Notes: generated by a model from the sequence alone, not told the origin. DNA of 64,000 nt from Paractinoplanes bogorensis (GCF_018829635.1 NZ_JAHKKG010000001.1:372001-436000), one strand, 5' to 3'; shown: positions 11,013-20,030, numbered from the stretch's first letter. Program-made: numbers and translations.

Positions 11013-14000
11013 GTGCCAGGAAAGGCCCGCGTACACGAGCTCGCGAAGGAGCTCGGGGTCGACAGCAAGACCGTTCTCGCCAAGCTCAAGGAGATGGGCG
11101 AGTTCGTCAAATCCGCGTCCAGCACGGTCGAGGCCCCGGTGGCCCGGCGACTGCGTGGCGCCCTCGAGGCAGGTTCCGCTCCGGCGGCCTCCGCTCCGGC
11201 GGCTCCGAGCGCAGCCGCGCCCACCTCCGCCCGTCCGGCTCCGCCCGCCGCGCGGCCCCAGCCGCCGCGCCGGCCCAACGCCCCGGCCGCGGGTGCGCCC
11301 ACCAGCGCCCCCACGTCCCCGGCGCCGTCGCCCGGTTCTTTCGCGCGTCCCAAGCCGCCGGCCGGCCGTCCGGGCCCCACGCCCGGTCCGGTCGCCAAGC
11401 CGGCGAGCGCCCACGACATCGAGGTCGCGGCGGCCGAGGCTCGTGCCTCGGCGCTCAAGGCCGAGCAGGAGGCCGCGGTCAAGGCCGCACAGGCCGCCCG
11501 CACGCGTGACGCCGAGCGTCGCGCTCAGCAGCCGCCGTCCGACGGTGGCTCGCGTCCCCGCCCGGGCCCCGGCTCGGTCCCGCCGCGCCCGGGTTCGCCC
11601 GCGGCCCGGCCGGCCGCTCCCGGTGGTGCGCCCGGTGGCCCGCGTCCCGGCCCCGCCGGTGGTGCTCCGCGGCCGCCGCAGCGTGGTCCCGGCAACAACC
11701 CGTTCGGAGTGTCCGGTGGTGCGGGGTCCCGGCCCACGCCCAGCGCGATGCCCCGGCCCAACCAGCCCGGCATGCCGCCGCGGCCGAGCCCGGCGTCGAT
11801 GCCGCCGCGGCCCAGCCCCGCGTCCATGCCGGCGCAGCGCCCGGCCGGTCCCGGCCGTGGCGGTCCCGGCGGCGGCGCCGGTCGTCCCGGTGGTCCCGGC
11901 GGCGGCCGTGGCGGTCCCGGTGGCGGCGGTGGCGGCTTCCGTCCCGGCGGTGGCGCCGGCGGCGGTGGCGGTGGCTACCGTGGCGGTCCCGGTGGTGGCG
12001 GCGGCGGTGGCGGTGGCTACCGCGGTGGCCCCGGTGGTGGCGGCGGTGGCGGTGGCTACCGTGGCGGCCCCGGTGGTGGCGGCGGTGCTCCGGCCGGTGC
12101 CGGTGCTCCCGGTCGTCCCGGTGGTGGCGGTCGCGGTCGTGGCGGCGGTGCCGCGGGTGCCTTCGGGCGTCCGGGTGGCCGGCCGACCCGTGGCCGCAAG
12201 TCGAAGAAGCAGCGGCGTCAAGAGTTCGACAACCTGTCGGCTCCGCAGATGTCGTCGGGTGCTCCGCGCGGTCAGGGTCAAGAGATCCGGCTCTCCCGCG
12301 GCGCGTCGCTCTCCGACTTCGCCGACAAGATCAACGCGAACCCCGGTTCGCTGGTCCAGGAGATGTTCAACCTGGGTGAGATGGTGACGGCGACCCAGTC
12401 CGTCTCCGACGACACCCTGCTGCTGCTGGGCGAGCACCTGGGCTTCGACGTGCAGATCGTCAGCCCCGAGGACGAGGACCGTGAGCTGCTCGCGCAGTTC
12501 AACATCGACCTCGACGCCGAGGTGGCCGAGGACCGTCTGGTCACGCGGCCGCCGGTCGTGACCGTCATGGGTCACGTCGACCACGGTAAGACGAAGCTGC
12601 TCGACGCGATCCGCAAGACCAACGTGGTCGCCGGCGAGGCGGGTGGCATCACCCAGCACATCGGCGCCTACCAGGTCCACTACGAGCACAACGAAGAGGA
12701 ACGGGCGATCACCTTCCTCGACACCCCGGGTCACGAGGCGTTCACCGCCATGCGTGCCCGTGGTGCCCAGGTGACCGACATCGTGATCCTGGTCGTGGCG
12801 GCCGACGACGGCGTCATGCCCCAGACCGTCGAGGCGTTGAACCACGCCAAGGCGGCCGAGGTGCCGATCGTGGTCGCGGTCAACAAGGTCGACAAGCCCG
12901 ACGCCAACCCCGAGAAGGTTCGTCAGCAGCTGGCCGACTACGGCCTGCTCGCCGAGGAGTACGGCGGCGACACGATGTTCGTGAACGTGGCCGCCAAGCC
13001 CGGGATCGGCATCGACGAGCTGCTCGAGGCCGTCCTGCTCACCGCCGACGCGTCGCTGGAGCTGACCGCTCCGGTCGACGGGGCGGCCCAGGGCGCGGTC
13101 GTGGAGTCGCACCTCGACAAGGGTCGTGGTGCGGTGGCGACGGTGCTGGTGCAGAAGGGCACGCTGCGGGCCGGCGACTCGATCGTGGCGGGCGGCGCGC
13201 ACGGCCGCGTCCGCGCCATGCTCGACGAGAACGGCAACCAGGTCGCCGAGGCTCTGCCGGCTCGTCCGGTGCTGGTCCTCGGTCTCACCTCGGTGCCGGG
13301 CGCGGGCGACACCTTCCTGGCCGGTGAGGACGACCGCACCGTTCGGCAGATCGCCGAGCAGCGGCAGGCCCGCCGCCGGGCGGCCAGCTTCGCCAACTCG
13401 CGGTCCAAGGCGACTCTCGAGACGCTCATGGAGCAGCTCAAGGAGGGCGAGAAGACCTCGCTCACCCTGGTCATCAAGGGCGACTCGTCCGGTTCGGTCG
13501 AGGCCCTCGAGGACGCGCTGTTCAAGATCGAGATTCCGGACGAGATCCAGCTCAAGGTCATCCACCGCGGCGTCGGTGCGATCACCGAGAGCGACGTGAA
13601 CCTGGCGTCGGCTTCCTCGGAGGCCACCGCCACGATCATCGGCTTCAACGTCCGGGCCTCGAACAAGGTCAAGGAGATGGCCGACCGGGCCAACGTGGAG
13701 ATCCGCTACTACAGCGTGATCTACCAGGCCATCGAGGAGATCGAGGCCGCCCTCAAGGGCCTGCTCAAGCCGGAGTACGAGGAGGTCGAGCTGGGCACCG
13801 CGGAGATCCGCGAGGTCTTCCGCTCGTCCAAGATCGGTCTCATCGCCGGCTGTCTGGTCCGCACCGGTCTGCTGCGCCGCAACGCCAAGGCCCGGATCAT
13901 CCGGGACGGCAAGGTCGAGGCGGACAACGTCACGATCAGCTCGCTGCGCCGTTTCAAGGACGACGCCACCGAGGTCCGCGAGGGCTTCGAGTGTGGTCTG

Positions 14001-14078
14001 ACGCTGAGCGGTTTCGGCAGCCCGCAGGTCGGCGACATCATCGAGACCTTCGAGATGCGCGAGAAGCCGCGCGCATAA
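11013..14078 (+). CDS. infB: Translation initiation factor IF-2 with long Pro/Gly-rich arm
   Basis: This 1021-residue GTPase brings initiator tRNA to the 30S subunit. The GTG at 11013 follows GAGGAG by 4 nt and gives the conserved IF2N start [17 protein letters not shown] roughly 350-residue arm follows: Ala/Pro-rich to about residue 230, then Arg/Pro-rich, then a Gly-rich block (about 283-388) with repeated [11 protein letters not shown] units. A second IF2N-like segment precedes the G domain, which carries GHVDHGKT (about residue 519), DTPGHEAF and NKVDKPD. Domains II, III and IV follow ([16 protein letters not shown] near the end). The Gly-rich RGG-like part resembles RNA-binding low-complexity proteins. 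A clear hairpin terminator follows. Confidence 0.97.
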   Translation: MPGKARVHELAKELGVDSKTVLAKLKEMGEFVKSASSTVEAPVARRLRGALEAGSAPAASAPAAPSAAAPTSARPAPPAARPQPPRRPNAPAAGAPTSAPTSPAPSPGSFARPKPPAGRPGPTPGPVAKPASAHDIEVAAAEARASALKAEQEAAVKAAQAARTRDAERRAQQPPSDGGSRPRPGPGSVPPRPGSPAARPAAPGGAPGGPRPGPAGGAPRPPQRGPGNNPFGVSGGAGSRPTPSAMPRPNQPGMPPRPSPASMPPRPSPASMPAQRPAGPGRGGPGGGAGRPGGPGGGRGGPGGGGGGFRPGGGAGGGGGGYRGGPGGGGGGGGGYRGGPGGGGGGGGYRGGPGGGGGAPAGAGAPGRPGGGGRGRGGGAAGAFGRPGGRPTRGRKSKKQRRQEFDNLSAPQMSSGAPRGQGQEIRLSRGASLSDFADKINANPGSLVQEMFNLGEMVTATQSVSDDTLLLLGEHLGFDVQIVSPEDEDRELLAQFNIDLDAEVAEDRLVTRPPVVTVMGHVDHGKTKLLDAIRKTNVVAGEAGGITQHIGAYQVHYEHNEEERAITFLDTPGHEAFTAMRARGAQVTDIVILVVAADDGVMPQTVEALNHAKAAEVPIVVAVNKVDKPDANPEKVRQQLADYGLLAEEYGGDTMFVNVAAKPGIGIDELLEAVLLTADASLELTAPVDGAAQGAVVESHLDKGRGAVATVLVQKGTLRAGDSIVAGGAHGRVRAMLDENGNQVAEALPARPVLVLGLTSVPGAGDTFLAGEDDRTVRQIAEQRQARRRAASFANSRSKATLETLMEQLKEGEKTSLTLVIKGDSSGSVEALEDALFKIEIPDEIQLKVIHRGVGAITESDVNLASASSEATATIIGFNVRASNKVKEMADRANVEIRYYSVIYQAIEEIEAALKGLLKPEYEEVELGTAEIREVFRSSKIGLIAGCLVRTGLLRRNAKARIIRDGKVEADNVTISSLRRFKDDATEVREGFECGLTLSGFGSPQVGDIIETFEMREKPRA

Positions 14079-14097
14079 CGAGGTTCAACTCGTAGGC

Positions 14098-14129
14098 AAG
14101 GCCCCCAGTGCTCCGGCGCTGGGGGCCTT
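14098..14129 (+). terminator. Hairpin terminator after infB
   Basis: An 11-bp perfect stem (AAGGCCCCCAG with CTGGGGGCCTT) encloses a 10-nt loop, starting 20 nt after the infB stop codon. No true T-run follows (GTTGTCC), which is common for high-GC actinobacterial terminators. Confidence 0.75.
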
Positions 14130-14146
14130 GTTGTCCAATGGCTGCC

Positions 14147-15166
14147 ATGTCCCGGTACGCCCTCTTGCTCGCGCCGTCCGCCAATCGTGTCTACGCCGAT
14201 CAGGCTCCTCAGCTCGCCACCGCCGAACTGGCCGGGTTCGCCCCGGTGCTCAGCGCGGGTCTGGACGACATCGAGGTGGTCACTCTCGGGGGCGTGGAAT
14301 ACCTGGCGTTCACCGGTGAGCTGACCGCCCGCGACATCGCCTACCTGTCGAACATGTCGTCGGCGTACGCGCTCTTCGAGCGTACGGGGGAAGAGCTTCT
14401 GAGGCCGTTGACCCTCACCCCGCTGGCCCGGTACGACAGTGATCTGATCACCATCCCGAAGTACGCCGGGAAGACCAACGAGCAGTTCACCAAGCTCGTG
14501 CTCAACCTCACGCTGCTCGCCTCGGGGTCGGCCGGCCGGATGCTCGACGGCGGCCTCACCGTGCTCGACCCGCTGTGCGGGCGGGGCACCACGCTCAACC
14601 AGGCGCTGATGTACGGCTACGACGGCATCGGCATCGAGATGGACGGCAAGGACGTGGAGGCGTACAAGCTGTTCCTCCAGACCTGGCTCAAGCGCAAGCG
14701 TCTCAAGCACACCGCCGACCTGGTTCCCGTACGCCGTCAGGGCCGGCGGGCCGCGCGCCGCCTCGAGGTGACGCTCGCCGCCAGCAAGGACGACCACAAG
14801 GCGGGGGCGGTGCAGAAACTCGTCGTCCTGCAGGCCGACACCACCCAGCTCGAGGGACTGCTGCGCGGCGGGGTGGCCGACGTGCTGGTGGCCGACCTGC
14901 CCTACGGGGTGGCGCACGGCTCCTACGACGACGAGGGTGGCCTCTCGCGGCGCCCGCTCGACCTGCTGGAGCGCGCGGTGCCGCAGTGGCTGCCGTTGCT
15001 GCGTCCGGGCGCGGCGATCGGGCTCTCGTGGAACACCAAGGTGGCCAAGCGTGAGCTGGCCGAGGACATCCTGCTCGCGCACGGGCTCGAGCTCGTGCCC
15101 CAGCGGCCCCTCGCGCACCGCGTGGACCAGGGCATCGAGCGGGACGTGCTGATCGCCCGCCTCTAA
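14147..15166 (+). CDS. SAM-dependent methyltransferase, Trm11-like
   Basis: This protein of about 339 residues has a Rossmann methyltransferase core with TVLDPLCGRGTTLNQAL (SAM-binding motif I) and the catalytic-type motif VADLPYG, which matches the (N/D)PP(Y/F)-like motif of N2-guanine tRNA methyltransferases of the Trm11/TrmG10 group. An N-terminal region of about 90 residues replaces the THUMP domain and may bind substrate. RNA, probably tRNA, is the likely target by family, but this is not proven. ATG 14147 is preferred; ATG 14138 in frame is also possible. Both lie after the infB terminator, so it has its own promoter or depends on readthrough. Confidence 0.8.
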   Translation: MSRYALLLAPSANRVYADQAPQLATAELAGFAPVLSAGLDDIEVVTLGGVEYLAFTGELTARDIAYLSNMSSAYALFERTGEELLRPLTLTPLARYDSDLITIPKYAGKTNEQFTKLVLNLTLLASGSAGRMLDGGLTVLDPLCGRGTTLNQALMYGYDGIGIEMDGKDVEAYKLFLQTWLKRKRLKHTADLVPVRRQGRRAARRLEVTLAASKDDHKAGAVQKLVVLQADTTQLEGLLRGGVADVLVADLPYGVAHGSYDDEGGLSRRPLDLLERAVPQWLPLLRPGAAIGLSWNTKVAKRELAEDILLAHGLELVPQRPLAHRVDQGIERDVLIARL

Positions 15167-15195
15167 TAGGGCCGCGGATTGTCGTACCCGGGCAG

Positions 15196-15201
15196 TAATC
15201 T
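15196..15201 (+). promoter_or_regulatory. Putative -10 hexamer of the DUF503 gene
   Basis: TAATCT fits TANNNT and ends 8 nt before the ATG at 15210; no ribosome site intervenes. Confidence 0.5.
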
Positions 15202-15209
15202 TCGCGCTG

Positions 15210-15506
15210 ATGTATACGGAGACAGCAGTGATCGACCTGCTTCTGCCCGGCGACTCACGCTCGCTCAAGCAGAAGCGTTCCTACGTCCGCCCGATCCTCG
15301 CGATGCTGAAGAAATACGAGGTCAGCGCAGCCGAGGTGGGCTTTCACGACCTGCACGGGCGGGCCCGGATCGGGGTGGCGGTGGTGGCCGCCGAGCCGGC
15401 TCAGGCCCGGGCCGTGATCGACACGTGCGAAAACCAGGTGGCCGGTCGTCCCGAGGTCGAGGTGCTCTCGGTCAAGCGGCGGCTCTACGGCGAGGATGAC
15501 GACTGA
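15210..15506 (+). CDS. DUF503 (YlxP-like) protein
   Basis: This 98-residue ferredoxin-fold protein has the DUF503 signature: LLLPGDSRSLKQKRSYVRPIL, AAEVGFHDLHGRARIGVAVVA and a C-terminal SVKRRLY. The family sits beside rbfA in Firmicutes and actinobacteria and is linked by context to ribosome biogenesis; its biochemical role is not established. It lies 95 bp upstream of rbfA, which has its own ribosome site. A TAATCT hexamer 8 nt before the start codon points to a leaderless transcript. Confidence 0.88.
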   Translation: MYTETAVIDLLLPGDSRSLKQKRSYVRPILAMLKKYEVSAAEVGFHDLHGRARIGVAVVAAEPAQARAVIDTCENQVAGRPEVEVLSVKRRLYGEDDD

Positions 15507-15601
15507 CTCTGCAAGTTCGGCCGGCCCGCGTCGTGGGTAGGCTTCAGCAGTTGGGCGGGGGCTTCACAGACCCGCGGGATCACAGTCGGAGGTGGGCGAT
15601 T

Positions 15602-16060
15602 ATGTCGGACCCGGCCAAGACGCGTCGGCATGCGGAACGCGTACGGGAACTGGTGGCATCGCTGGTACGTGAGATCAAGGATCCCCGGCTCGGCATGGTG
15701 ACGATCACGGATGCGCGGATCACCGGCGATCTGCGCGAGGCGACGGTCTTCTACACGGTGCTCGGCGATCCGACCGAGCAGGCGGCGACCAAGGCGGCTC
15801 TCGAGAGCGCCAAGGGCATGCTGCGCACCCGGGTCGGTCACGCCCTGGGTCTGCGGCACTCGCCGAGCCTGGCCTTCTCACAGGACAACGTGCAGGACCA
15901 CGCCAAGGAGATGGAAGACCTCCTGGCCGAGGCGCGGCAGCGCGACCAGGAAGTGCAGCGGCTGGCCGCCGGCAAGCAGTACGCGGGCGACCCCGACCCG
16001 TACAAGAGCGAGGAAGAAGACTCCTCCGAGCGGGTGGGTGCCGGCGAGGAACAAGGGTGA
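15602..16060 (+). CDS. rbfA: Ribosome-binding factor A
   Basis: This 152-residue RbfA has a type II KH-like core: RHAERVRELVASLVREIKDPRLG at the N-terminus and TVFYTVLGD, RTRVGHALGLRHSPSLAF in the middle. It helps late 30S maturation and cold adaptation by acting on the 16S rRNA 5' region. The ATG has a strong GGAGGT ribosome site 8 nt upstream, giving the standard start. The C-terminal 35 residues are acidic and non-conserved. Its TGA overlaps the GTG of the next gene, so the exonuclease/phosphatase downstream is coupled. Confidence 0.95.
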   Translation: MSDPAKTRRHAERVRELVASLVREIKDPRLGMVTITDARITGDLREATVFYTVLGDPTEQAATKAALESAKGMLRTRVGHALGLRHSPSLAFSQDNVQDHAKEMEDLLAEARQRDQEVQRLAAGKQYAGDPDPYKSEEEDSSERVGAGEEQG

Positions 16061-17082
16061 CCTCGTCCTCCGTGATGCGGCCCGGCATCTCGACGCAGAG
16101 TTGGGATGCCGCGGTCGCGGCGGTCCGGGCGACCCCACCCGATGCCGAGGTGCAGCTCGTCTGTCACGTCAACCCCGACGGTGACGCGCTCGGCAGCATG
16201 CTCGGCTTCGCTTTGGGCCTGCGCCGGCTGGGCTTCACCCGGCTGAGTGCGACGTTCGCGGGCGAGTTCGACGTCCCCGAGCCCTACCGGGTGTTGCCCG
16301 GCATCGACCTGCTCGTGCCGTCGTCGTCCGCGTTCACCGCGCCCGCCCTCGTGCTGATCTTCGACGTGGCCGGGGAGTCCCGCCTGGGCGAGCTGGTGCG
16401 CCTGCTCGACGGTGACGCGCCCGTGGTCGTGCTCGACCATCACGCGTCCAACACCGGCTTCGGCACGGTCGGCCTGGTCGACCCGGCCGCCGTGGCCACC
16501 TCGGTGGTGGCCGAAGAGCTGCTCGCACGGCTGGGCGTCGAGCTCGACGCCGAGATCGCCGAGTGCCTCTACGTGGCCCTGGCCACCGACACCGGCTCGT
16601 TCAAGTTCGTCCGGTCGCCGTCGGTGCACGAGCTGGCGGCCCGGTTGATCGCCACTGGCATCAGCCCCGGTGACATCGCCCGCCGCATCTTCGACACCCG
16701 GCCGTTCGGGGCCATGAAGCTGGCCGGCGAGGTGCTGGGCCGGGCCGTGCTCGATCCGGCCGCGGCCGGTGGGCGGGGCATGGTCTGGACCTACGCGACC
16801 ACGGCCGACCTGGAACGGCACGACCAGCGGCCCTACGTGCTCGACTCGCTGATCGACCCGGTGCGCGGGGTGGCCGAGGCCGACGTGGCCGTGGTGGTCA
16901 AGGAACAGCTGCCCGGCGAGTGGTCCGTGTCACTCCGATCCAAGGGTGCGGTCGACGTGAGCGCGGTTGCGGTGGCCCTCGGCGGCGGGGGCCATCGACT
17001 GGCGGCGGGCTTTACGGCGTACGGAAGCCCCTCCGAGGTGATCGAGCAGATCCGGCCGTTACTCGACGCTCACCTGGCCTGA
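16057..17082 (+). CDS. DHH-family phosphoesterase (NrnA-like oligoribonuclease / pAp phosphatase)
   Basis: This 341-residue cytosolic enzyme has the DHH/DHHA1 architecture. HVNPDGDALGS carries the first metal site, IFDVAGE and LDHHASN carry the DHH motif, LYVALATDTGSFKF follows, and GGGGHRLAAGF near residue 310 is the DHHA1 motif. Relatives degrade short RNA oligonucleotides and 3'-phosphoadenosine-5'-phosphate. In mycobacteria the homologue also hydrolyses cyclic dinucleotides; whether this one does is unknown. It is coupled to rbfA by a GTGA overlap. A tetraloop terminator closes the unit 12 nt after the stop. Confidence 0.92.
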   Translation: MTSSSVMRPGISTQSWDAAVAAVRATPPDAEVQLVCHVNPDGDALGSMLGFALGLRRLGFTRLSATFAGEFDVPEPYRVLPGIDLLVPSSSAFTAPALVLIFDVAGESRLGELVRLLDGDAPVVVLDHHASNTGFGTVGLVDPAAVATSVVAEELLARLGVELDAEIAECLYVALATDTGSFKFVRSPSVHELAARLIATGISPGDIARRIFDTRPFGAMKLAGEVLGRAVLDPAAAGGRGMVWTYATTADLERHDQRPYVLDSLIDPVRGVAEADVAVVVKEQLPGEWSVSLRSKGAVDVSAVAVALGGGGHRLAAGFTAYGSPSEVIEQIRPLLDAHLA

Positions 17083-17093
17083 TCCGTTTCTTG

Positions 17094-17119
17094 AGGCGCG
17101 TGGCTTCGGCCACGCGCCT
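17094..17119 (+). terminator. TTCG-tetraloop terminator after the DHH gene
   Basis: An 11-bp perfect stem (AGGCGCGTGGC with GCCACGCGCCT) is closed by a TTCG tetraloop and followed by TTGT. It ends the rbfA-DHH transcript. Confidence 0.8.
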
Positions 17120-17198
17120 TTGTCGTGCGCGCGGTAAGTGACTGTCGGGTATCAGAATCGTGTCTCGGTTGATGGGATCCGCGCTCCAACCGGCGGAC

Positions 17199-17234
17199 CT
17201 GAACGATAGTTTGGTCCCTGAACGGTGATTTGGT
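17199..17234 (+). repeat. Two tandem 17-bp repeats, 19-bp period
   Basis: CTGAACGATAGTTTGGT (17199-17215) and CTGAACGGTGATTTGGT (17218-17234) match at 14 of 17 positions. They lie 120 bp before a very small gene and are AT-richer than the surroundings. Repeats two helical turns apart suggest an operator or promoter element. Confidence 0.6.
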
Positions 17235-17308
17235 TTCCCGGGTTCACCCATCCGGGTCGTGTCACCCCAGCGCCAAGCGCCCGGCGATCCCGGGCCGGCC
17301 CTCTCGCA

Positions 17309-17328
17309 GAGCGCGTGTTCGCGCGCTC
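17309..17328 (+). promoter_or_regulatory. Hairpin in the leader of the small protein gene
   Basis: GAGCGCG (17309-17315) pairs with CGCGCTC (17322-17328) around a 6-nt loop, ending 11 nt before the GGAGGG ribosome site of the 29-residue ORF. It could control access to that site. Confidence 0.35.
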
Positions 17329-17354
17329 ACACCCGCCGTGGAGGGACCACGATC

Positions 17355-17444
17355 ATGGCTGCCAAGCCCAAGCCCCAGAGCACCGACGAAGCCCGTGAGG
17401 CCGCGCGCCGCGCGCTGCAGACCTCGATGGACACGCGTCAGTAA
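17355..17444 (+). CDS. Small 29-residue protein, function unknown
   Basis: The ORF encodes a hydrophilic 29-residue peptide that begins MAAKPKPQ and continues with an Ala/Arg/Glu-rich amphipathic helix (DEAREAARRALQ) and ends TSMDTRQ. It has an excellent GGAGGG ribosome site (17340-17345) at 9 nt spacing, stronger than most genes here. Upstream lie 272 bp with tandem 17-bp repeats and a hairpin. No transmembrane segment or cysteine is present. I do not recognise a family. It is bounded by the DHH-gene terminator upstream and the MATE gene 50 bp downstream, so it may be a leader cistron for the exporter or an independent small protein. Confidence 0.6.
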   Translation: MAAKPKPQSTDEAREAARRALQTSMDTRQ

Positions 17445-17494
17445 GCTCTCAGTTTATTTACAGTCCTTACAGCGGGGCGGCATGATGGCTCAAC

Positions 17495-18811
17495 ATGAGT
17501 CCGCCGCCCGCCGTCTCCACCCGGCGCATCGCCCAGCTGGCGCTGCCCGCACTGGTCGTGCTGGCCGCCGAGCCGCTCTATGTGCTGGTCGACACCGCCG
17601 TGGTGGGCCATCTGGGCCCGATCCCGCTCGCCGCCGTCGCGGTCAGCGGATCGGTCATGTCGCTGGCCGCCTGGCTCGGCGCACTCATGGCCTACGGCAC
17701 GACCGGGCGGGCTGCCCGCCGCTTCGGCGCCGGTGACCGGGCCGCGGCCGTCGCCGAGGGCGTTCAGGCCTCATGGCTCGCGCTGACCGTCGGCGTCCTG
17801 CTGGCGCTGCTGGCCCAGCCCTTCGCCGGCCCGCTGGCCCACGCCCTGGCCGGTGACGCCGCCACCGCCGACGCCGCCGCGGGCTGGCTGCGGGTCGCCG
17901 TGCTCGGCGCGCCCGGCCTGCTGCTCGCCGCGGCCGGCAACGGCTGGATGCGCGGCGTGCAGGACACCCGCCGCCCGCTGATCTTCGTGCTCGGCGCCAA
18001 CGTCCTGTCGGCGATCCTCTGCCCGCTGCTCGTCTATCCGGTCGGCTGGGGGCTGACCGGCTCGGCCGTCGCCAACGTGGTCGCCCAGACCGTCTCCGGC
18101 GGCTTCTTCCTGCACGCCCTGGTCCGCGAGACGCGGCAGCTCCGGCCCAGCCCGCAGATCATCGGCCAGCAACTGCGCCTCGGCCGCGACCTGCTGATCC
18201 GCGGCGGCGCGTTCCAGGCCTGCTTCCTGTCGGCGACCGCGGTGGCCAGCCGGTTCGGCGTCGAGTCGGTCGGCGCCCACCAGATCGCCCTCCAGCTGTG
18301 GTTTTTCAGCGCCCTCGCCCTCGACGCGGTCGCCATCGCGGCCCAATCGCTGGTCGGCGCCGCCCTGGGTTCCGGCAGCGCGGCCGACGCGCAGGCCGTG
18401 GCCCGCAAGGTGACCATCGCGGGTGGCATCGCCGGCGTGATCTTCGCGCTGTTCGTGCTGGTGGGCAGCGGCTCGATCGCGGGCTGGTTCACGCCCGACG
18501 CCGGGGTGTACGCCCAAGCGGCGATCATCTGGCCGTGGTTCATCGGCCTGCTGCCGTTCGCCGGAGTCGTCTACGCGCTCGACGGCGTGCTGATCGGGGC
18601 GGGTGACATCCGGTTCCTGCGCAACATCACCCTGGCCGCCGCGCTGCTCGGTTTCCTGCCGGCGATCTGGGTCGCCTACTTCTTCGACCTCGGGCTGGGC
18701 GGCATCTGGGCCGGGCTGGCCCTGCTGATCCTGATCCGCTTCGTCACGACCGTGTGGCGCTGGAGGTCGGGGCGCTGGGCGGTTCTGGGTGCTTCTAGGG
18801 TGGTGCCGTGA
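17495..18811 (+). CDS. MATE-family efflux transporter (DinF-like)
   Basis: This 438-residue integral membrane protein has about twelve transmembrane helices in two halves. The start, STRRIAQLALPALVVLAAEPLYVLVDTAVVGHLG, and the second-half counterpart around FGVESVGAHQIALQLWFFSALALDAVAIAAQSLVG (key motif GAHQIALQ) are typical of the DinF branch. MATE exporters use H+ or Na+ gradients to expel cationic compounds; the substrate here is unknown. The stop overlaps the truB GTG (GTGA). A -10-like hexamer for truB is embedded in its last codons, so truB need not depend on this gene. Confidence 0.92.
   Translation: MSPPPAVSTRRIAQLALPALVVLAAEPLYVLVDTAVVGHLGPIPLAAVAVSGSVMSLAAWLGALMAYGTTGRAARRFGAGDRAAAVAEGVQASWLALTVGVLLALLAQPFAGPLAHALAGDAATADAAAGWLRVAVLGAPGLLLAAAGNGWMRGVQDTRRPLIFVLGANVLSAILCPLLVYPVGWGLTGSAVANVVAQTVSGGFFLHALVRETRQLRPSPQIIGQQLRLGRDLLIRGGAFQACFLSATAVASRFGVESVGAHQIALQLWFFSALALDAVAIAAQSLVGAALGSGSAADAQAVARKVTIAGGIAGVIFALFVLVGSGSIAGWFTPDAGVYAQAAIIWPWFIGLLPFAGVVYALDGVLIGAGDIRFLRNITLAAALLGFLPAIWVAYFFDLGLGGIWAGLALLILIRFVTTVWRWRSGRWAVLGASRVVP
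18796..18801 (+). promoter_or_regulatory. Putative -10 hexamer of leaderless truB promoter
   Basis: TAGGGT, inside the 3' end of the MATE gene, fits TANNNT and ends 6 nt before the truB GTG at 18808. Confidence 0.5.
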
Positions 18812-19689
18812 ATGCGGACGGACTCATCGTGGTGGACAAGCCGGCGGGGATGACCTCGCACGACGTGGTGGCGCGGATCCGCCGGCTGGCCAAGACCCGG
18901 CGTGTCGGCCACGGCGGCACGCTCGACCCGATGGCCACCGGCGTGCTCATCATCGGCGTCAACAAGGCGACGCGCCTGCTCACGTACGTGATCGGTTCGG
19001 GCAAGAGCTACACCGGAACGATCCGCCTGGGTGTCTCCACGATCACCGACGACGCCGAGGGCGAGATCACCGCATCGACGCCGGCCGCACACGTCACCGA
19101 CGACGAGATCCGCTCCCAGTTGGCCACGCAGACCGGCGAGATCGACCAGGTTCCCAGCGCCGTGAGCGCCATCAAGATCAATGGCGAGCGCGCGTACAAG
19201 CGGGTCCGCGAGGGCGAGGAGGTGTCCATCCCCGCCCGCCGGGTGACCATCTCGCGCCTCGAGGTGCTGGACATCCGCCGTGACGCCGACGTGATCGACA
19301 TCGACATCGACGTGACCTGCTCGTCCGGCACGTACATCCGGGCCATCGCCCGCGACCTCGGGACGGCGCTGGGCGTCGGTGGACACTTGACCGCCCTCCG
19401 CCGTACGGCTGTCGGTGGCCTGGCCCTCTCCGAAGCGCGCACCCTGGCGCAGTTGGAAGAGGTGGCCCCCGACGTGGTCACGCTGCCGATGGCCGCGGCG
19501 GCCCGCCAGGCCTTCCCCGCGCGCGAGGCGACCTCCGAGGAGGCCCGCGTGCTCAGTCACGGCGGCCCGCTGGCCACCGTCGGCATCGACGGTCCGTACG
19601 CCGTCTTCGGCCCGTCCGGTGACCTGCTGGCCATCGTCTCCGAGCGTGAGGGCCGGGCCCGGGCCGAGATCGTCCTCGCCGCGGCCTAG
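18808..19689 (+). CDS. truB: tRNA pseudouridine(55) synthase TruB
   Basis: This 293-residue enzyme converts U55 of the tRNA T-loop to pseudouridine. It opens with GLIVVDKPAGMTSHDVV and carries the catalytic GHGGTLDPMATGVL (Asp near residue 47), the KSYTGTIRLG strand and the thumb segment VDQVPSAVSAIKINGERAYKRVREG-like region, then the CSSGTYIRAIARDLG motif. A C-terminal PUA-like extension follows. GTG 18808 is the only start that retains the conserved N-terminus. Its stop codon overlaps the convergent cupin gene by 4 bp. Confidence 0.96.
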   Translation: MNADGLIVVDKPAGMTSHDVVARIRRLAKTRRVGHGGTLDPMATGVLIIGVNKATRLLTYVIGSGKSYTGTIRLGVSTITDDAEGEITASTPAAHVTDDEIRSQLATQTGEIDQVPSAVSAIKINGERAYKRVREGEEVSIPARRVTISRLEVLDIRRDADVIDIDIDVTCSSGTYIRAIARDLGTALGVGGHLTALRRTAVGGLALSEARTLAQLEEVAPDVVTLPMAAAARQAFPAREATSEEARVLSHGGPLATVGIDGPYAVFGPSGDLLAIVSEREGRARAEIVLAAA

Positions 19690-20030
19690 GACCAGTCGGG
19701 TTTGCCGCCGGCCGCGTTCGAGGTCACCTCTGGCCCGATCAGCAGGAAAGTTGCCTCGTCACCTTCGACCCGGGGACAGTGCTCGACACCTCGCGGGATG
19801 ACCAGCAGGTCGCCCGGAAGCAGTCGGACGTCACCGTCGCGCAGCTGGATCGTCAGCTCTCCCGAGAGCAGCAGGAGCGTCTCGTCCTGGTCGTCGTGCG
19901 AGTGCCAGTTCGTCGACCGGGTTCCCTTGGCCACCTTGAACAGGTTGCCGTTGGCCGAGGCGAGCACTCGCTGGGACCAGAACTCGGTGAGAGCGGCCGC
20001 CTCACCGGCCACCGCATGTTTCGTGAGCAT
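19686..20030 (-). CDS. Small cupin-domain protein
   Basis: This 114-residue single-domain cupin has both motifs. Motif 1 is STNWHSHDDQDETLLLLSGELTIQL with the metal ligands His, His and Glu; motif 2 is LPGDLLVIPRGVEHCPRVEGD with the final His. Such proteins are metal-dependent sensors, isomerases or dioxygenases; nothing specifies the activity. It converges with truB (4-bp overlap at CTAG) and is divergent from the GlxA-type regulator starting 51 bp away, so that regulator may control it. Confidence 0.85.
   Translation of the reverse strand: MLTKHAVAGEAAALTEFWSQRVLASANGNLFKVAKGTRSTNWHSHDDQDETLLLLSGELTIQLRDGDVRLLPGDLLVIPRGVEHCPRVEGDEATFLLIGPEVTSNAAGGKPDWS

Noticed and set aside
10581..13565. 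A 994-residue open frame on the minus strand opposite infB
   Set aside because: It is a shadow of the high-GC infB codons, with Thr/Arg low complexity opposite the Gly-rich region and no family motif.
14138..14149. Use of upstream codons in the infB terminator as the methyltransferase start
   Set aside because: The longer frame would begin inside the hairpin stem; the ATGs at 14138 or 14147 lie just after it and keep the conserved N-terminus.
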